DNA of 64,000 nucleotides from Byssothecium circinans (lineage: Eukaryota; Ascomycota; Dothideomycetes; Pleosporales; Massarinaceae), in contig ML976984.1 of assembly GCA_010015675.1 (NCBI GenBank), forward strand, positions 460,310-524,309. The letters are read 5' to 3'. This document shows, one piece after another, positions 10,802-21,738 of this stretch. The translations under genes and the position numbers were made by a program. Each line of letters opens with the position of its first letter. Position 1 is the stretch's first letter. The notes under the pieces are model-generated. The model searched no databases, was not told where the DNA came from, and worked only from the letters and a program-made list of their open reading frames with translations.

Positions 10802-11903
10802 AGTTGCGAGAAGAAAATGTCGGTGAGGGGTAGAGTTGCTGAAGTAAGCAAGAAAGGGGCAAACACTCAATTGTCTGAAGAAGGTCGAGAAAGTTGGTAC
10901 TGTGTTCAGAAATATTGGAGGAAGAATATAAGCGATGATGTGTAGTGAAAAGAGGATGTGGCGAGCGAAGGGGCCCTTAAATACCTGAGTCTTGCATGGG
11001 CCAGGAGGGGAGAACAGCGGAGGGCTACCATAAGCGCCGATTCCGAGCCCATCACCTGCACCTACGGCCGAGCTAGATGCGACACTGTATTTCGCTAATT
11101 GGTAAGCGGTAAATACGCTGCGCTACTAAACGATCATTTGCCTTTGTTCTAAGTGTTGTATCTATTGGTAAAATTCCCATGCTCAGCCCGTTGAGCGCAA
11201 ACCAGAATTACGTGACCTAGCTCGTCTTGAACATCGACGTAGCCTTTCGTGGTAAAGAGTAACATTTCAGGTCAGATACGAAGATAGGGTGGTTGTTACG
11301 TCGACAGCCTAAGTGTATTATTGGTAAGCAGTGGAGTTTCTATTCACGAAGCTGTGAACAGGGGTAGAGACACAATCACGTTTGGTATTATCACTCTAAA
11401 TATGAACAGTAATAAACCTAGAGCTATCTCCTAAGCGCATAGATGTCATTATGCATGCTTAAGTGCTGACCAAACCGTGTGGAAGATTAGTTAAACCTCG
11501 GTAAATCTCGGTATCAGCAGTTCAGGAGTTAGGCGTTTACAAAATCACTCCACAGGTTAGAAGTAATCTAGACGACCATTGGGTGTAACAGCAGAAATAT
11601 CTGCCAGCTGGCATATCTGACGTTAAACAGATTGTGTGGCAGCCGTCTACTTCATTGGTATCTATTCTTCGGTACTGGTCCAAACTTGACTGGTGCCAGT
11701 GACAGATAGTTGACATTTATTTTCCCCGTTGGCAGCGGGTGGTTAAAATTTTTGATGGAGGTGGAGTCAGATGATTGACAACAAAGTCGTATTGAAGACC
11801 CGAAGCTCGTAATACTTTCAGCCCGTCTCCCGGATATATGGTTGAAGCTACCAGCCCTATTCCTATTCTTTTCAACGCCAACGCCATGCAAGCCCATTCC
11901 TCC
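10802..11903. other. Intergenic, about 1.1 kb, reductase promoter then featureless sequence
   Basis: No supported gene, RNA or repeat with visible ends. The composition is more AT-rich than the flanking genes from about 11100 to 11650 and may be old decayed sequence. Confidence 0.4.
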
Positions 11904-12824
<921 letters not shown>

Positions 12825-12865
12825 TCATAGTTCGCAGAAGTCCGATACTATCTCGAACCTCAACC

Positions 12866-13873
12866 ATGTCGTCAGCACGATCATTGTCTAGGAAAAATAA
12901 TCTTCTCCTCGCTTTTGATGCATTCGGAACGTTGTTCCAACCGAATCTTCCAATTCCCCAGGCGTATGGAAGAGCAGCATTGCGTCATGGAATCTGCTGC
13001 GTCGAGAAGCCAGAGCATGAGCTTAAGCCCGAAGACTATACACCAGTGAAGAAAGCTTTTTCGCACGCATTCAAACACGAATCTGCACAAAATCCCAACT
13101 ATGGGAAAGCTACAGGGTTAGGGGCAGAAAAATGGTGGGCAAACGTACGAATTCTGCCTCAAAAGTTTGTCTGGTCTGGGCTAACGTGCATCAAGGTGAT
13201 CAGAAACACAATGAACCCTTTCTTGAAGCCTTCGCAGCAAGTTCCAGAAGCTCTAGTATCTGAACTCCTCATCCGGTACTCGACAAGCGAAGGTTATGAT
13301 ATCTTCCCAGATGTGATTCCCTTCTTTCGAATGTTGAAAGAACCCGCACCACAAAAGTCTACAACATCTTCCTGGCCATGGGATAAGACAGTCGTTGGTG
13401 TAATCACCAACTCAGACGACCGCGTGCCTTCGGTTCTGGAATCTCTCGGTCTCAAGATTGGCCCTCGACGTGTCGGCAGCTCAGCCGAGCGCAGTGCAGA
13501 CTCTACAATTGAGGACGACATCAGTTTCGTAGTCTTATCCTATGACGTAGGATTCGAGAAGCCGGATAGGAGGATATTTCAGGCTGCGGAGGAAATGTTG
13601 AGGGAAACGCTCACAGGACCGTGCAAGACTGTAGAGGAGTCCGCGATTGAATCTTTTGAAAAATTGTATGTCGGAGACGAGTTGAAGAAGGATTACATGG
13701 GTGCTAAGGCATCCGGCTGGCATTCTGTACTCCTAGATCGAGGAAGGAAAATGAAAGAACCGCTGACTATGGTGGATGTGAAGGAGTTGAGAGAAAATTC
13801 AGACTCCGACGGACAAGTCGAGATTTGTGCAAGCCTTGGGGCATTACACAGCTGGAGACCAAGAGATCGTTAG
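12866..13873 (+). CDS. HAD-superfamily hydrolase (HDHD3-like phosphatase)
   Basis: All four HAD motifs are visible: AFDAFGTLFQP (motif I, Asp nucleophile, residue about 17), VITNSDDR (II), FEKPDRRIF (III, Lys) and YVGDELKKDYMGA (IV). A 51-nt intron (13145-13195: GTACGA donor, GCTAAC branch, AAG acceptor) is likely. It is a multiple of 3 and has no stop, so the frame is open either way, but splicing restores the family-like KWWANVIRNTMNPF. Spliced length is 318 aa, unspliced 335 aa. Members are magnesium-dependent phosphatases of small metabolites; the substrate is unknown. The gene ends 108 bp from the convergent neighbour. Confidence 0.88.
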   Translation: MSSARSLSRKNNLLLAFDAFGTLFQPNLPIPQAYGRAALRHGICCVEKPEHELKPEDYTPVKKAFSHAFKHESAQNPNYGKATGLGAEKWWANVRILPQKFVWSGLTCIKVIRNTMNPFLKPSQQVPEALVSELLIRYSTSEGYDIFPDVIPFFRMLKEPAPQKSTTSSWPWDKTVVGVITNSDDRVPSVLESLGLKIGPRRVGSSAERSADSTIEDDISFVVLSYDVGFEKPDRRIFQAAEEMLRETLTGPCKTVEESAIESFEKLYVGDELKKDYMGAKASGWHSVLLDRGRKMKEPLTMVDVKELRENSDSDGQVEICASLGALHSWRPRDR

Positions 13874-13981
13874 GCATCATGTCTAGCGGGATGTACGGTC
13901 ATGTATCAAAAGTCTGCCAACGCCTTCATAGTTCGGATGTACAAAAGAGTTGCAAGGCTTCTGCTTTGGTGATGTGCCTTT

Positions 13982-15191
13982 TTACGTCTTTCTCATTGAG
14001 TTGGACGCCCACTTGGCAATCGAACTCTGTTTATACCCAGCCGGTCGCCTGAGGTCAAGTACTTTGGATAGTGGAATGTCGCCCTTCCCACCCCATCCCG
14101 CTGCCCCTGCTTTGACTTCGGGCCGCACTTCCACATACCAGCTCCACGCCTTATTGTCCAGCTCTTCGTTGCTCAAAATGCAGGCCCATGACTCGTATAG
14201 AAGGTCTAAAGCGCGGAGTAACATTGCCAGGTTCTGTTCTTTCGCAGCCATAGCTTTCTTACCAGAAGCTGGTCGCCCGCCTGCGGCGCTCTTTAATTCG
14301 AATGCCTTCATTAAGTAGGCCTTGGTGCTTTCTGGCTTGTAGATGGGCAGTCCAGAGGCTGACTCTTTTCTGTCACCGACAGTGACCGGGCCATTTGACC
14401 GTTTCAGAGCTTCTAAATCGACACCCCAAAGTGCTGGTTCTTCTTCATCTATGAATGTTGCTTGGGTGTCTGCCATAACCGTCTCATCCGTTGCCACGCG
14501 AGAGATTCGCGGCTTACTCTCAGGCTGTTGGGTTTCCTCGGTATCCACTAGTGTGCCCTGAGTAGAAGCAACAGGTTCGTCTTCTTTCCACTCGTATCCC
14601 CAGCGCTTCATGACCCTGATCTCTCGACCCATGACCCGGATCTGAGGTTGCCCTTCGCCCCAGCCTTGTTCATCGGCGGTCATGCCACGCTGTATTCCAA
14701 TGGACTTGGCTTTGCTCTGACTGTTGGCACTGCAAACAGCTTGAGCGAGGCTTAACCTGCTCGAAGGTGGTTGTGCAGGCATGGTGTATTTCAAAAGCGT
14801 TACAGCGAATGCTAGCACGAGAGGCGCGCGGTTGGTGTACACAACGGTATCTCTCAGCTCGTCCGCGTCCATGTGTACCTCCGGGAGCACTAGAGACGCT
14901 TCGTATGACGCTGGGTCCATTATCGGTTCAGATGAAAGCTTTGGCTTCTTCACCGGGGAATCCGAAACTGTAGCTGTTGATATGTCGCTTGACGTTCGCT
15001 TTTTCGTTACCCGTTTGGCAGCATTGAGTACTTGTCGGGCTAGTTTCTCATCTCCAAACAATGTCTTGAGGCTGTCAAAGTCCGCTTTGGCAATTTCGGA
15101 TGGTCTAGTCGCGTTAGTGAGCGTTACACGCGAAAATGACTTGCTCTCACGTGATCAATTTGGAGCTTTGTAAGTCCTTCACTTTGCTCAT
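13982..15191 (-). CDS. Conserved-looking nuclear protein of unknown function
   Basis: Two exons: 15191-15151 and 15104-13982, 387 aa. The short first exon (MSKVKDLQSSKLIT) is supported by a GTGAGA donor, CTAAC branch and CTAG acceptor and keeps the frame. Residues about 45-75 contain basic NLS-like clusters (KRVTKKRTSS, VKKPKLSS). A dense central block (TNRAPLVLAFAVTLLKYTMPAQPPSSRLSLAQAV, then WGEGQPQIRVMGREIRVMKRWGYEW) looks structured and conserved, followed by an acidic linker and a C-terminal helical part. I do not recognise the family by name. Its promoter, shared with the U2SURP-like gene, contains the 703-bp palindrome. Confidence 0.8.
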
Positions 15192-15362
15192 TGCCTGCGC
15201 GAGCGGCACTTTGGCATCCTGAGATAAAAACCGGAGCACATTTTGTACATCCTGCGCTGAAGCCATTAGGGCAGAGTATGTAATGCAGGGTTGTGGTAAG
15301 GAGTAAAGGGCCTTTGGCTCCCTCAAGCTGAGGCAACACTTGCGCGTTGAGGATCGGCGCTA

Positions 15363-16065
15363 GCGTGTCCGTGCGCGTAACGCCCGGATTCGCGTAACGC
15401 CCGCCTTTTACTAGGAAAATTAAAGAAAATAAGTAACTTTAAAGCTATATAACTTTTTAATTACTTTTTCTTTTTAAAAGCTTCCTTAACTAAAGTTATA
15501 GAGAAAAACTATCTTTATAACTTTAAAATTTTAGTTTTTTAATAATAATTAGTTTAAAGAAAAAAGTATAAAAGTACTAAAACTTAAGTCTTTAAAATTA
15601 AAAAATAATATTTTTTTAGAAGTAAAGTATACTATTTAGAATATATTTTATATTAGGTTTTTTCTAATAAAACTATTAACTAGGAAGTTATACTATCTTT
15701 TAATCTTTTTTATATAAGAAAATTAGGAAAGATAATATATCTTCTTAAGTAGTTATTTTATTAAAAAGAACCTAATATAAAATATATTCTAAATAGTATA
15801 CTTTACTTCTAAAAAAATATTATTTTTTAATTTTAAAGACTTAAGTTTTAGTACTTTTATACTTTTTTCTTTAAACTAATTATTATTAAAAAACTAAAAT
15901 TTTAAAGTTATAAAGATAGTTTTTCTCTATAACTTTAGTTAAGGAAGCTTTTAAAAAGAAAAAGTAATTAAAAAGTTATATAGCTTTAAAGTTACTTATT
16001 TTCTTTAATTTTCCTAGTAAAAGGCGGGCGTTACGCGAATCCGGGCGTTACGCGCACGGACACGG
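15363..16065. mobile_element. 703-bp foldback / MITE-like element: near-perfect palindrome with TA target duplication
   Basis: Two arms of about 294 bp (15364-15657 and 15771-16064) are inverted copies in exact register (coordinate sums are constant at 31428), around a roughly 113-bp AT-rich centre. Only the outermost base differs (G left, C when read from the right). TA dinucleotides flank the element (15361-15362 and 16066-16067), as for Tc1/mariner-type insertions. The outer ~43 bp of each arm are GC-rich and carry a 13-bp direct repeat CGCGTAACGCCCG twice (15374-15386, 15391-15403), plausible transposase sites. The interior is extremely AT-rich and non-coding. Confidence 0.85.
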
Positions 16066-16210
16066 TAATGCGGCTAACGCTCGGACTCTGCGCAATCCTC
16101 ATAGGTATCTTTACGATTCTCAAGCTTCTGCGTCTTCAACAAGCCCCCCACCTCCCCCCCGACCGGGCGCAAACCTCCCATTATCATCAAGTGGAACCAG
16201 AGAAGCAATC

Positions 16211-18358
16211 ATGGCGTTTCGAATATCTCTCAACAAAGCCCAGCTGGGCGCGAAAGCAAAGGCAGAGGAAGATGCGAAAGCGCGCGAAGAGAAGAATGCG
16301 CTGGACAAGGTTATGGCGGACCTCATTGATGAGCACGGCGACGACACTGGTGTGTTTGGGGAAGCGGGTAAAGATCACGATCCCGAGAACGACGTCTTCG
16401 TACCAACAGGCGCAAAGCGACACTTCACAGGAAGGCCCAAGTCGATGAAGAGCGGCCCTGGAACTTTGGCACCTGAACCTGGTGCCGTCTTTCCAAGACC
16501 TGGAGGCGGGGGAGGGCCCGGAGGCTTTGTAGGACAGGCACCACGGTTTGGTGGAGCTGTTCCGCGAGGTCCAGCTGCTCTTGGAGGACGTCGAGACGAG
16601 AATGTGTACGGCTCGGTTGTAGCAAAAGCTTCAAATCTGCCTCTTGCCATCGATACACGCCGTATAGAGAACCTGTTCGCCGATTTTCCATCGCTAAAGG
16701 TCACCAAAGTGGAGAGACTTCCCCCTTCCCGTCCCTCTAGCCCATCGCGAATATCACGACCGTCGGTTACCATGAAAATCATCTTCGATAAAGATGCGAA
16801 CGCCCGCGACCTAGACGACGCGATGAACAAAATGAATGACAAGCGCTATCTAGGGCAAGGGTATTATTTGCATCTCGATCGGTATCTCGGCGGACAAAGC
16901 ATTGGTACGAAACAACAGGAGGAGCCATTTGGGGCAACACTACAAGAAGTGGAGGCTTCTAAAGGCTATGCTCCGCCGCCGGAACTTGGAGGTAACAACA
17001 GGAATCAACAACGGGAGGAGGCCATGAATAAACGGTTGCTGGTTACTGCCAGTGCGCCACCTGATTCAGAAACGACTAGGCTCATACATCGAACCATTGA
17101 AGGTGTCATCGAAGGCGGTATCGAGTTTGAGGCAGCGTTGATGCAAGATCCTCACGTGCAAGGAGAGGAGCGCTTCGCCTGGCTCTTCGATCAAAACCAC
17201 CCACTAAACCGATACTACAGATGGCGCCTACACGAAATCATAAATTCATCCGCCAGACCAGATGTCTTCCACCGTCAGCCGGACTGGAAAGGACCCAAAG
17301 AAGCTCTCCCAGATGAGTACGCCAGCGACTTGTGGGATCTTGCTCAAGCAACAGAGCAAGTTGAATCCGATGATGAGGAAGACGAACGGCCTATGCGAAT
17401 CACTGTCCCGCTGGGCGAGAATTACCCTGGACGCGTGGACCTAGGTTACGGATTATTAAGTCCGCGGTCTCGATCACTGTTGATTTGGTTACTTGCCACA
17501 ATACCTCCAAGCAGCGTTCTGTACGACGAAATTGCTGCCTTCTCGGTCTTTGCGGTCGACCATGTCGGTAAGGGAATGGATGAAGTGGTCCATCTCCTCG
17601 TGACGAACATCTTTCAACCATTCTTCTTCTCTAAAGCGAATCCGAGGTACCGCCCAAATGCACAAGATGGCGAGAATGAACTCCGCAAACGCACTCAACT
17701 ACCACAGATCATCATCAACGGCCTACGCATTATTTCGGATGTCGCTTTGACGACATCAAAGGAGTCAGGTCTCTGTTACAAATATCGTCAAGTCATTGAA
17801 AACCAGCTCGTGGAACGCAAAGTGTTTAGGTACCTCGAGAGATTGCCTTCTCAAGTATCGTTGGGGCGTGTGGCAGAAACACAATACCGCGACGAAATAA
17901 ATGCGATTCTCAACGTATGGAAGCATGAACATCTGTTCGAAAACTTGGATGCCTTTGACGACGCATTCAATGAACCTACGCGGCAGAGGGAGCAAGAAGA
18001 ACACGAGAAGAAGTTGGCTGAGCGAAGGCATCTGAACAAGGGGGCTTCGAAACTGAAGACAGCAAATCCAGGAAACAGTGAGGACAACGACAGAATGGAC
18101 ATTGATCAGGACGATGGGAAGGCTATCAGTACCATGGACGGGGCAAACGATGAGAAAGACTTGCCTGCGCCGCACGGCATTCCCGCGTCAACCACAGAAG
18201 ATGCTGGACACTCACCTACGCTCAGAGAGCATGCAACTACGAAGAGGGCAGAAAGTAAAGGAGTTGACGCTGTGGAGATTCCTGGAGAGACAGCTGCAGC
18301 TCGAGCTCGTCGCTTGCGCCCAAAGGCTGAGGACATGTTTGCCTTCGATGGGGAGTGA
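16211..18358 (+). CDS. U2 snRNP-associated SURP-motif protein (U2SURP / SR140-like)
   Basis: A single exon of 715 aa. Order of domains: a charged N-terminal segment with KAQLGAKAKAEEDAKAREEKNALD; a Gly/Pro-rich linker; an RRM-like fold (about 133-232, from ENVYGSVVAKASNLPLAID to GQGYYLHLDRYLGG); a SURP/SWAP motif (about 288-345, TRLIHRTIEGVIEGG...FAWLFDQNHPLNRYYRWRLHEII); and a CID-like helical domain (about 410-580, starting LLSPRSRSLLIWLLATIPP); then an acidic/basic disordered tail. This RRM-SURP-CID layout is that of U2SURP/SR140, a U2 snRNP-associated pre-mRNA splicing factor in the nucleus. An out-of-frame ATG at 16068 precedes the start. The 5' flank lies only 146 bp from the palindrome. 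Confidence 0.9.
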   Translation: MAFRISLNKAQLGAKAKAEEDAKAREEKNALDKVMADLIDEHGDDTGVFGEAGKDHDPENDVFVPTGAKRHFTGRPKSMKSGPGTLAPEPGAVFPRPGGGGGPGGFVGQAPRFGGAVPRGPAALGGRRDENVYGSVVAKASNLPLAIDTRRIENLFADFPSLKVTKVERLPPSRPSSPSRISRPSVTMKIIFDKDANARDLDDAMNKMNDKRYLGQGYYLHLDRYLGGQSIGTKQQEEPFGATLQEVEASKGYAPPPELGGNNRNQQREEAMNKRLLVTASAPPDSETTRLIHRTIEGVIEGGIEFEAALMQDPHVQGEERFAWLFDQNHPLNRYYRWRLHEIINSSARPDVFHRQPDWKGPKEALPDEYASDLWDLAQATEQVESDDEEDERPMRITVPLGENYPGRVDLGYGLLSPRSRSLLIWLLATIPPSSVLYDEIAAFSVFAVDHVGKGMDEVVHLLVTNIFQPFFFSKANPRYRPNAQDGENELRKRTQLPQIIINGLRIISDVALTTSKESGLCYKYRQVIENQLVERKVFRYLERLPSQVSLGRVAETQYRDEINAILNVWKHEHLFENLDAFDDAFNEPTRQREQEEHEKKLAERRHLNKGASKLKTANPGNSEDNDRMDIDQDDGKAISTMDGANDEKDLPAPHGIPASTTEDAGHSPTLREHATTKRAESKGVDAVEIPGETAAARARRLRPKAEDMFAFDGE

Positions 18359-19139
18359 GAGACAGTGGTACTGGTCTGGACGTTCGACATATCGGTGTGT
18401 TTGTGTGGTTCCGCGGCTCTGCGCCCAAACGAGTCATCCGATAGGATAAGTCGTTTCCACATTCTTATGTAGATGGTAGCTTTGAGATACCCTGACAACG
18501 TCACGCTAGAAAAGCAATTATGTGAGACGGATTCACCCGTCGTGCATCTGATGTGCATATCGGCTACCTTACCGGTAGAGCAAAAGACCGAGACGTGTCT
18601 ACAAGACCAGACAAGCTAGAAATGAGTGTTTCAATGTACTACTTCCTCAAAACAAACATAGCTGTGGAAGGGTAGAAAGGTGATGGACGCGATTACACTG
18701 CAGTCGGGCATTTCGATGCAGGCGGAGCACCAATCAAAACCCCGCACTCGCTTGACAACAGAGAGCTTGCGACCTCGCCCGCCTCTCCACAGCACGTCTG
18801 CCTTGCCCTCGCCTCAAGTGCTCAAGTGCTGCTATCCAAACCTGACCAGGACGGAGCGTCAGTTCGTCGCGCTCTCACGTGCCTAGTTGTGATTGGCCTG
18901 CAGGTGCCCTTGAGAAGTAGTATCCGACCTTGTCGACGCTGCGAGATCTCCAACCCTCACCGTACTCACCGACCTCACTCGCTCGGCCCCGCCATACAAA
19001 TCTTCCACACCCACCGCCTCTCACAGATTCTTAGAGCTCCAAAGCCGATTGTCTGCCCTTCAGCGCAGAGAGGCCAAGCTCCCCCGCCTCGCTGCGACTT
19101 GTCCGCTGCACCTCCGCGTTACAACCCATCTGGCCCACA
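18359..19139. other. Intergenic between U2SURP-like and DUF7918-like genes
   Basis: About 780 bp. The last ~250 bp are pyrimidine-rich and probably promoter and leader. No gene or repeat is supported. Confidence 0.4.
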
Positions 19140-20965
19140 ATGCCGTGCTTCTTGGGCCTCGCGGTCAGCATCCACACGCCGAATGGCCCGCTGCCCGAAC
19201 ATTCAGTGCAGAAACAGTCAAGAGCCCACCGTATTACGTCGTATATACCTGTGCCGCCCGCAAAGACGCCCGCAGGCTCGTCCAAGCCAGAGCAATCGAC
19301 CTTCGCCATCTCAATCACACTGCTCACCCCCGGCCTTCACGTCCCTTACTCCGCGCCCAAACCCACGCCCGAAGATCCTAATCCCCGGCCGAAAGTAGTG
19401 GGCGGTGTGCCGACATTTGGTACTCCTGCTGAGCGGGGCAAGAACCATGGCGCCGTGATCGCTCCCTACAAACCTCTCACTACGTCACAAAACGAGACCA
19501 TTGCCGCATACATATACTTTGACGGTAGAGCGAAGGAAGAGGTAGCGACGCTATTAAGGCGCGGTGAAGAGACATGGGTCAATTCGCGGTGGGTTAGCGT
19601 GCCCGAGTCTGAAGGTGGCGGTCTGGCTGAGCGGGAGTTCTTGTTCCGCGAAGTCGGGCTCGAGCGATGGCTGAACGGCTTGGATCTGGAGGGCAAAGAC
19701 GTGGCGGCTACGATAGAGCGGAGGAAGCAGCGGCTAGAGAAGAAGCGGAGGAAAAAGAGGGAGGCGCAAGGCAGCGACGACGAAGGAGAGATGAAAGTAC
19801 CTCGGAATGGCGTGCTGCGATATGGAGACAACAAGGACGCGCCAGTTGAGACACTATCAGGGAACGAGGAGTTCTTCACGTCTGATTCGGACTCTGAGGA
19901 CGAGGGACCGCAACCCGAAGCAGCGGGGCAGATTAAGGTAGCTTTATTCCGTGTGTTGGCTAGCGGAGAAATCAAGCGCGGCGAGTACTCACCACAGTTC
20001 GATGCACACGACGACGACGAAGCGACGGGACAGAACGGAGGTGGAGACGGCGAAGACGTGGATCACACCACAAGTTTCGCAAAACCGAAGACGCTGGATC
20101 CCAAGTCAATCAGCACTCAGACTGTGACGGGCATCGATCCACCGGATAAGCCCTATGCCGTTTTTACCTTCTTGTACCGTGGCGAGCGTAAGTAATCGGA
20201 ATTTTGCCAATCTGTTCAAACTAACATTCATTAGGTCAACTACGCAAGATGGGTATTCTGGCCCCTGATAAAGCAACGGTATCACCTGTCACTACACGGA
20301 GAAAGTCTGGAGGGCTTGACCTCAGCGCGTTGAAGCCGTTGAATGCAACAACAGGCACGAAGAACTTTGGTGGCTACCGGGACAGGGATGCCAAGTCGAA
20401 GAAGAAGGATGCAGACGTCATGGACAGCGATGCAGATGACGAGGACGAAGTCAAGGTCAAGATTGAAGATGTTGACGAGGACAAGGATGCTGATGGTAAA
20501 GCGATGCTCTCACCAGAAGATGCTCAGAGGCAAGGCGAGCTAGCAGAAGGAGTTCGAAAGATCAAGGCAAGCATACTTGCAATATCCATTCCCTGTCCTT
20601 GACTGACTTTGAATCAGCTCAAACGCCAGCATTCTGCCGAACCTCTAGCCCAGCCAGTAGCATCAGTCGATCGTGGTGCCTCCGGCTCGCCTATTTCCGG
20701 AGCCCCTCGGAGCAGCAGCGATACACCAGCCGAGTCCTTTGCTGCAGTCAAATCATCCGTACCTGACCTTGGCTCAGAAGGCACCGTAGGCTCACCCTTC
20801 AAAAAGCACCGCGCGTCCTTGCCGGGCTTCGACGAGAGCGTGCGCAAGAGCTTGGGAGCCACACTAGCCGGAGTTTCGTCACCGAAAGAGCGCGGAAACT
20901 CCGAGGGAAGCGTCCCTCCTTCCAATCTGATCGAGACGAAGATGGAGGAGGATGATGAGCTGTGA
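19140..20965 (+). CDS. DUF7918-like fungal protein with acidic, disordered C-terminal half
   Basis: Three exons: 19140-20187, 20235-20566 and 20618-20965, 575 aa. The N-terminal ~200 residues (MPCFLGLAVSIHTPNGPLPEHS, later TIAAYIYFDGRAKEEVATLL and REFLFREVGLERWLNGLD) resemble the fungal DUF7918 domain; function unknown. A long Lys/Arg-rich helix (IERRKQRLEKKRRKKRE, about 196-215), strongly acidic stretches (DSDADDEDEVKVKIEDVDEDKD) and a Ser/Pro-rich tail with a KKHR cluster follow, suggesting a nuclear protein. The second intron (20567-20617) has a GC donor (AAG|GCAAGC) and CAG acceptor; no GT donor fits. It converges with the TRAPPC12-like gene. Confidence 0.78.
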
Positions 20966-21738
20966 CTGTGGGAAATTAGGATGCAGAGTGCCTTGGGGTG
21001 ACGGCATCTCGGATCCGTCACAGAACAACCCCAAGGCAATCGACAAGAAACAGCACACTACCGCGCAAGCAAATGGACAGCATTGATCCCTCTCTAGACT
21101 ACGCTCCCTTCTCTCTCTTTCTCTTAAAGACTACCGAACATCGCAAGGCTTTTTGGTTGTCTTGCTCTTGGACGGGAATTTTTCTCCTCGGTGGGCAGGC
21201 AGGGCGTATGATACGGGGTTAAATGTGAATGGTACCGCGAATGCAAAAACGGGGTGGAGGCTTGGATAAAGTGTGAGTATCTTTATCTCTGTCACTTATT
21301 TCGAGCGCACGGTCGGATACACGGAGTGCTTGTTTTTCTTCTTCTTTCATTCAGTTTATATTGAGAGCGCCACCGTACCCCCCGGACTATGCTCACTTCT
21401 TCTCCTTTGTTTTTTTGTGCGCAATGGAGCGGACGGAGCTGGATGTGTAGGTGCGTTAAATCGGGACGTGGATAGGGCGCACATGGAAGGCGAGGATAGC
21501 GAAGCGGATCAATTGCATGTGTGCGTGCGTATGGTGGAGGATATGAGATCGTTGATGTAGGGACGGCTACCTAGGTAGTGTAGTGGTCACCTGTCATAAA
21601 TGTTCAAGTAAACAATATCACCTCACAAGCACGAAGTATTACCGAATGGTCAACATATTGCACACAGATACTAGCCATCGTGTTCCTATCTCTATATTGG
21701 TGAATCGATTAGAAAAAAAACCACTGCTACTGAAAACT
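20966..21738. other. Intergenic between convergent genes
   Basis: About 770 bp of shared 3' flanking sequence with T-rich runs (21330-21350, 21400-21420). No gene supported. Confidence 0.4.

Noticed and set aside
16375..16842. Minus-strand frame of 155 codons
   Set aside because: Antisense shadow of the U2SURP-like gene.
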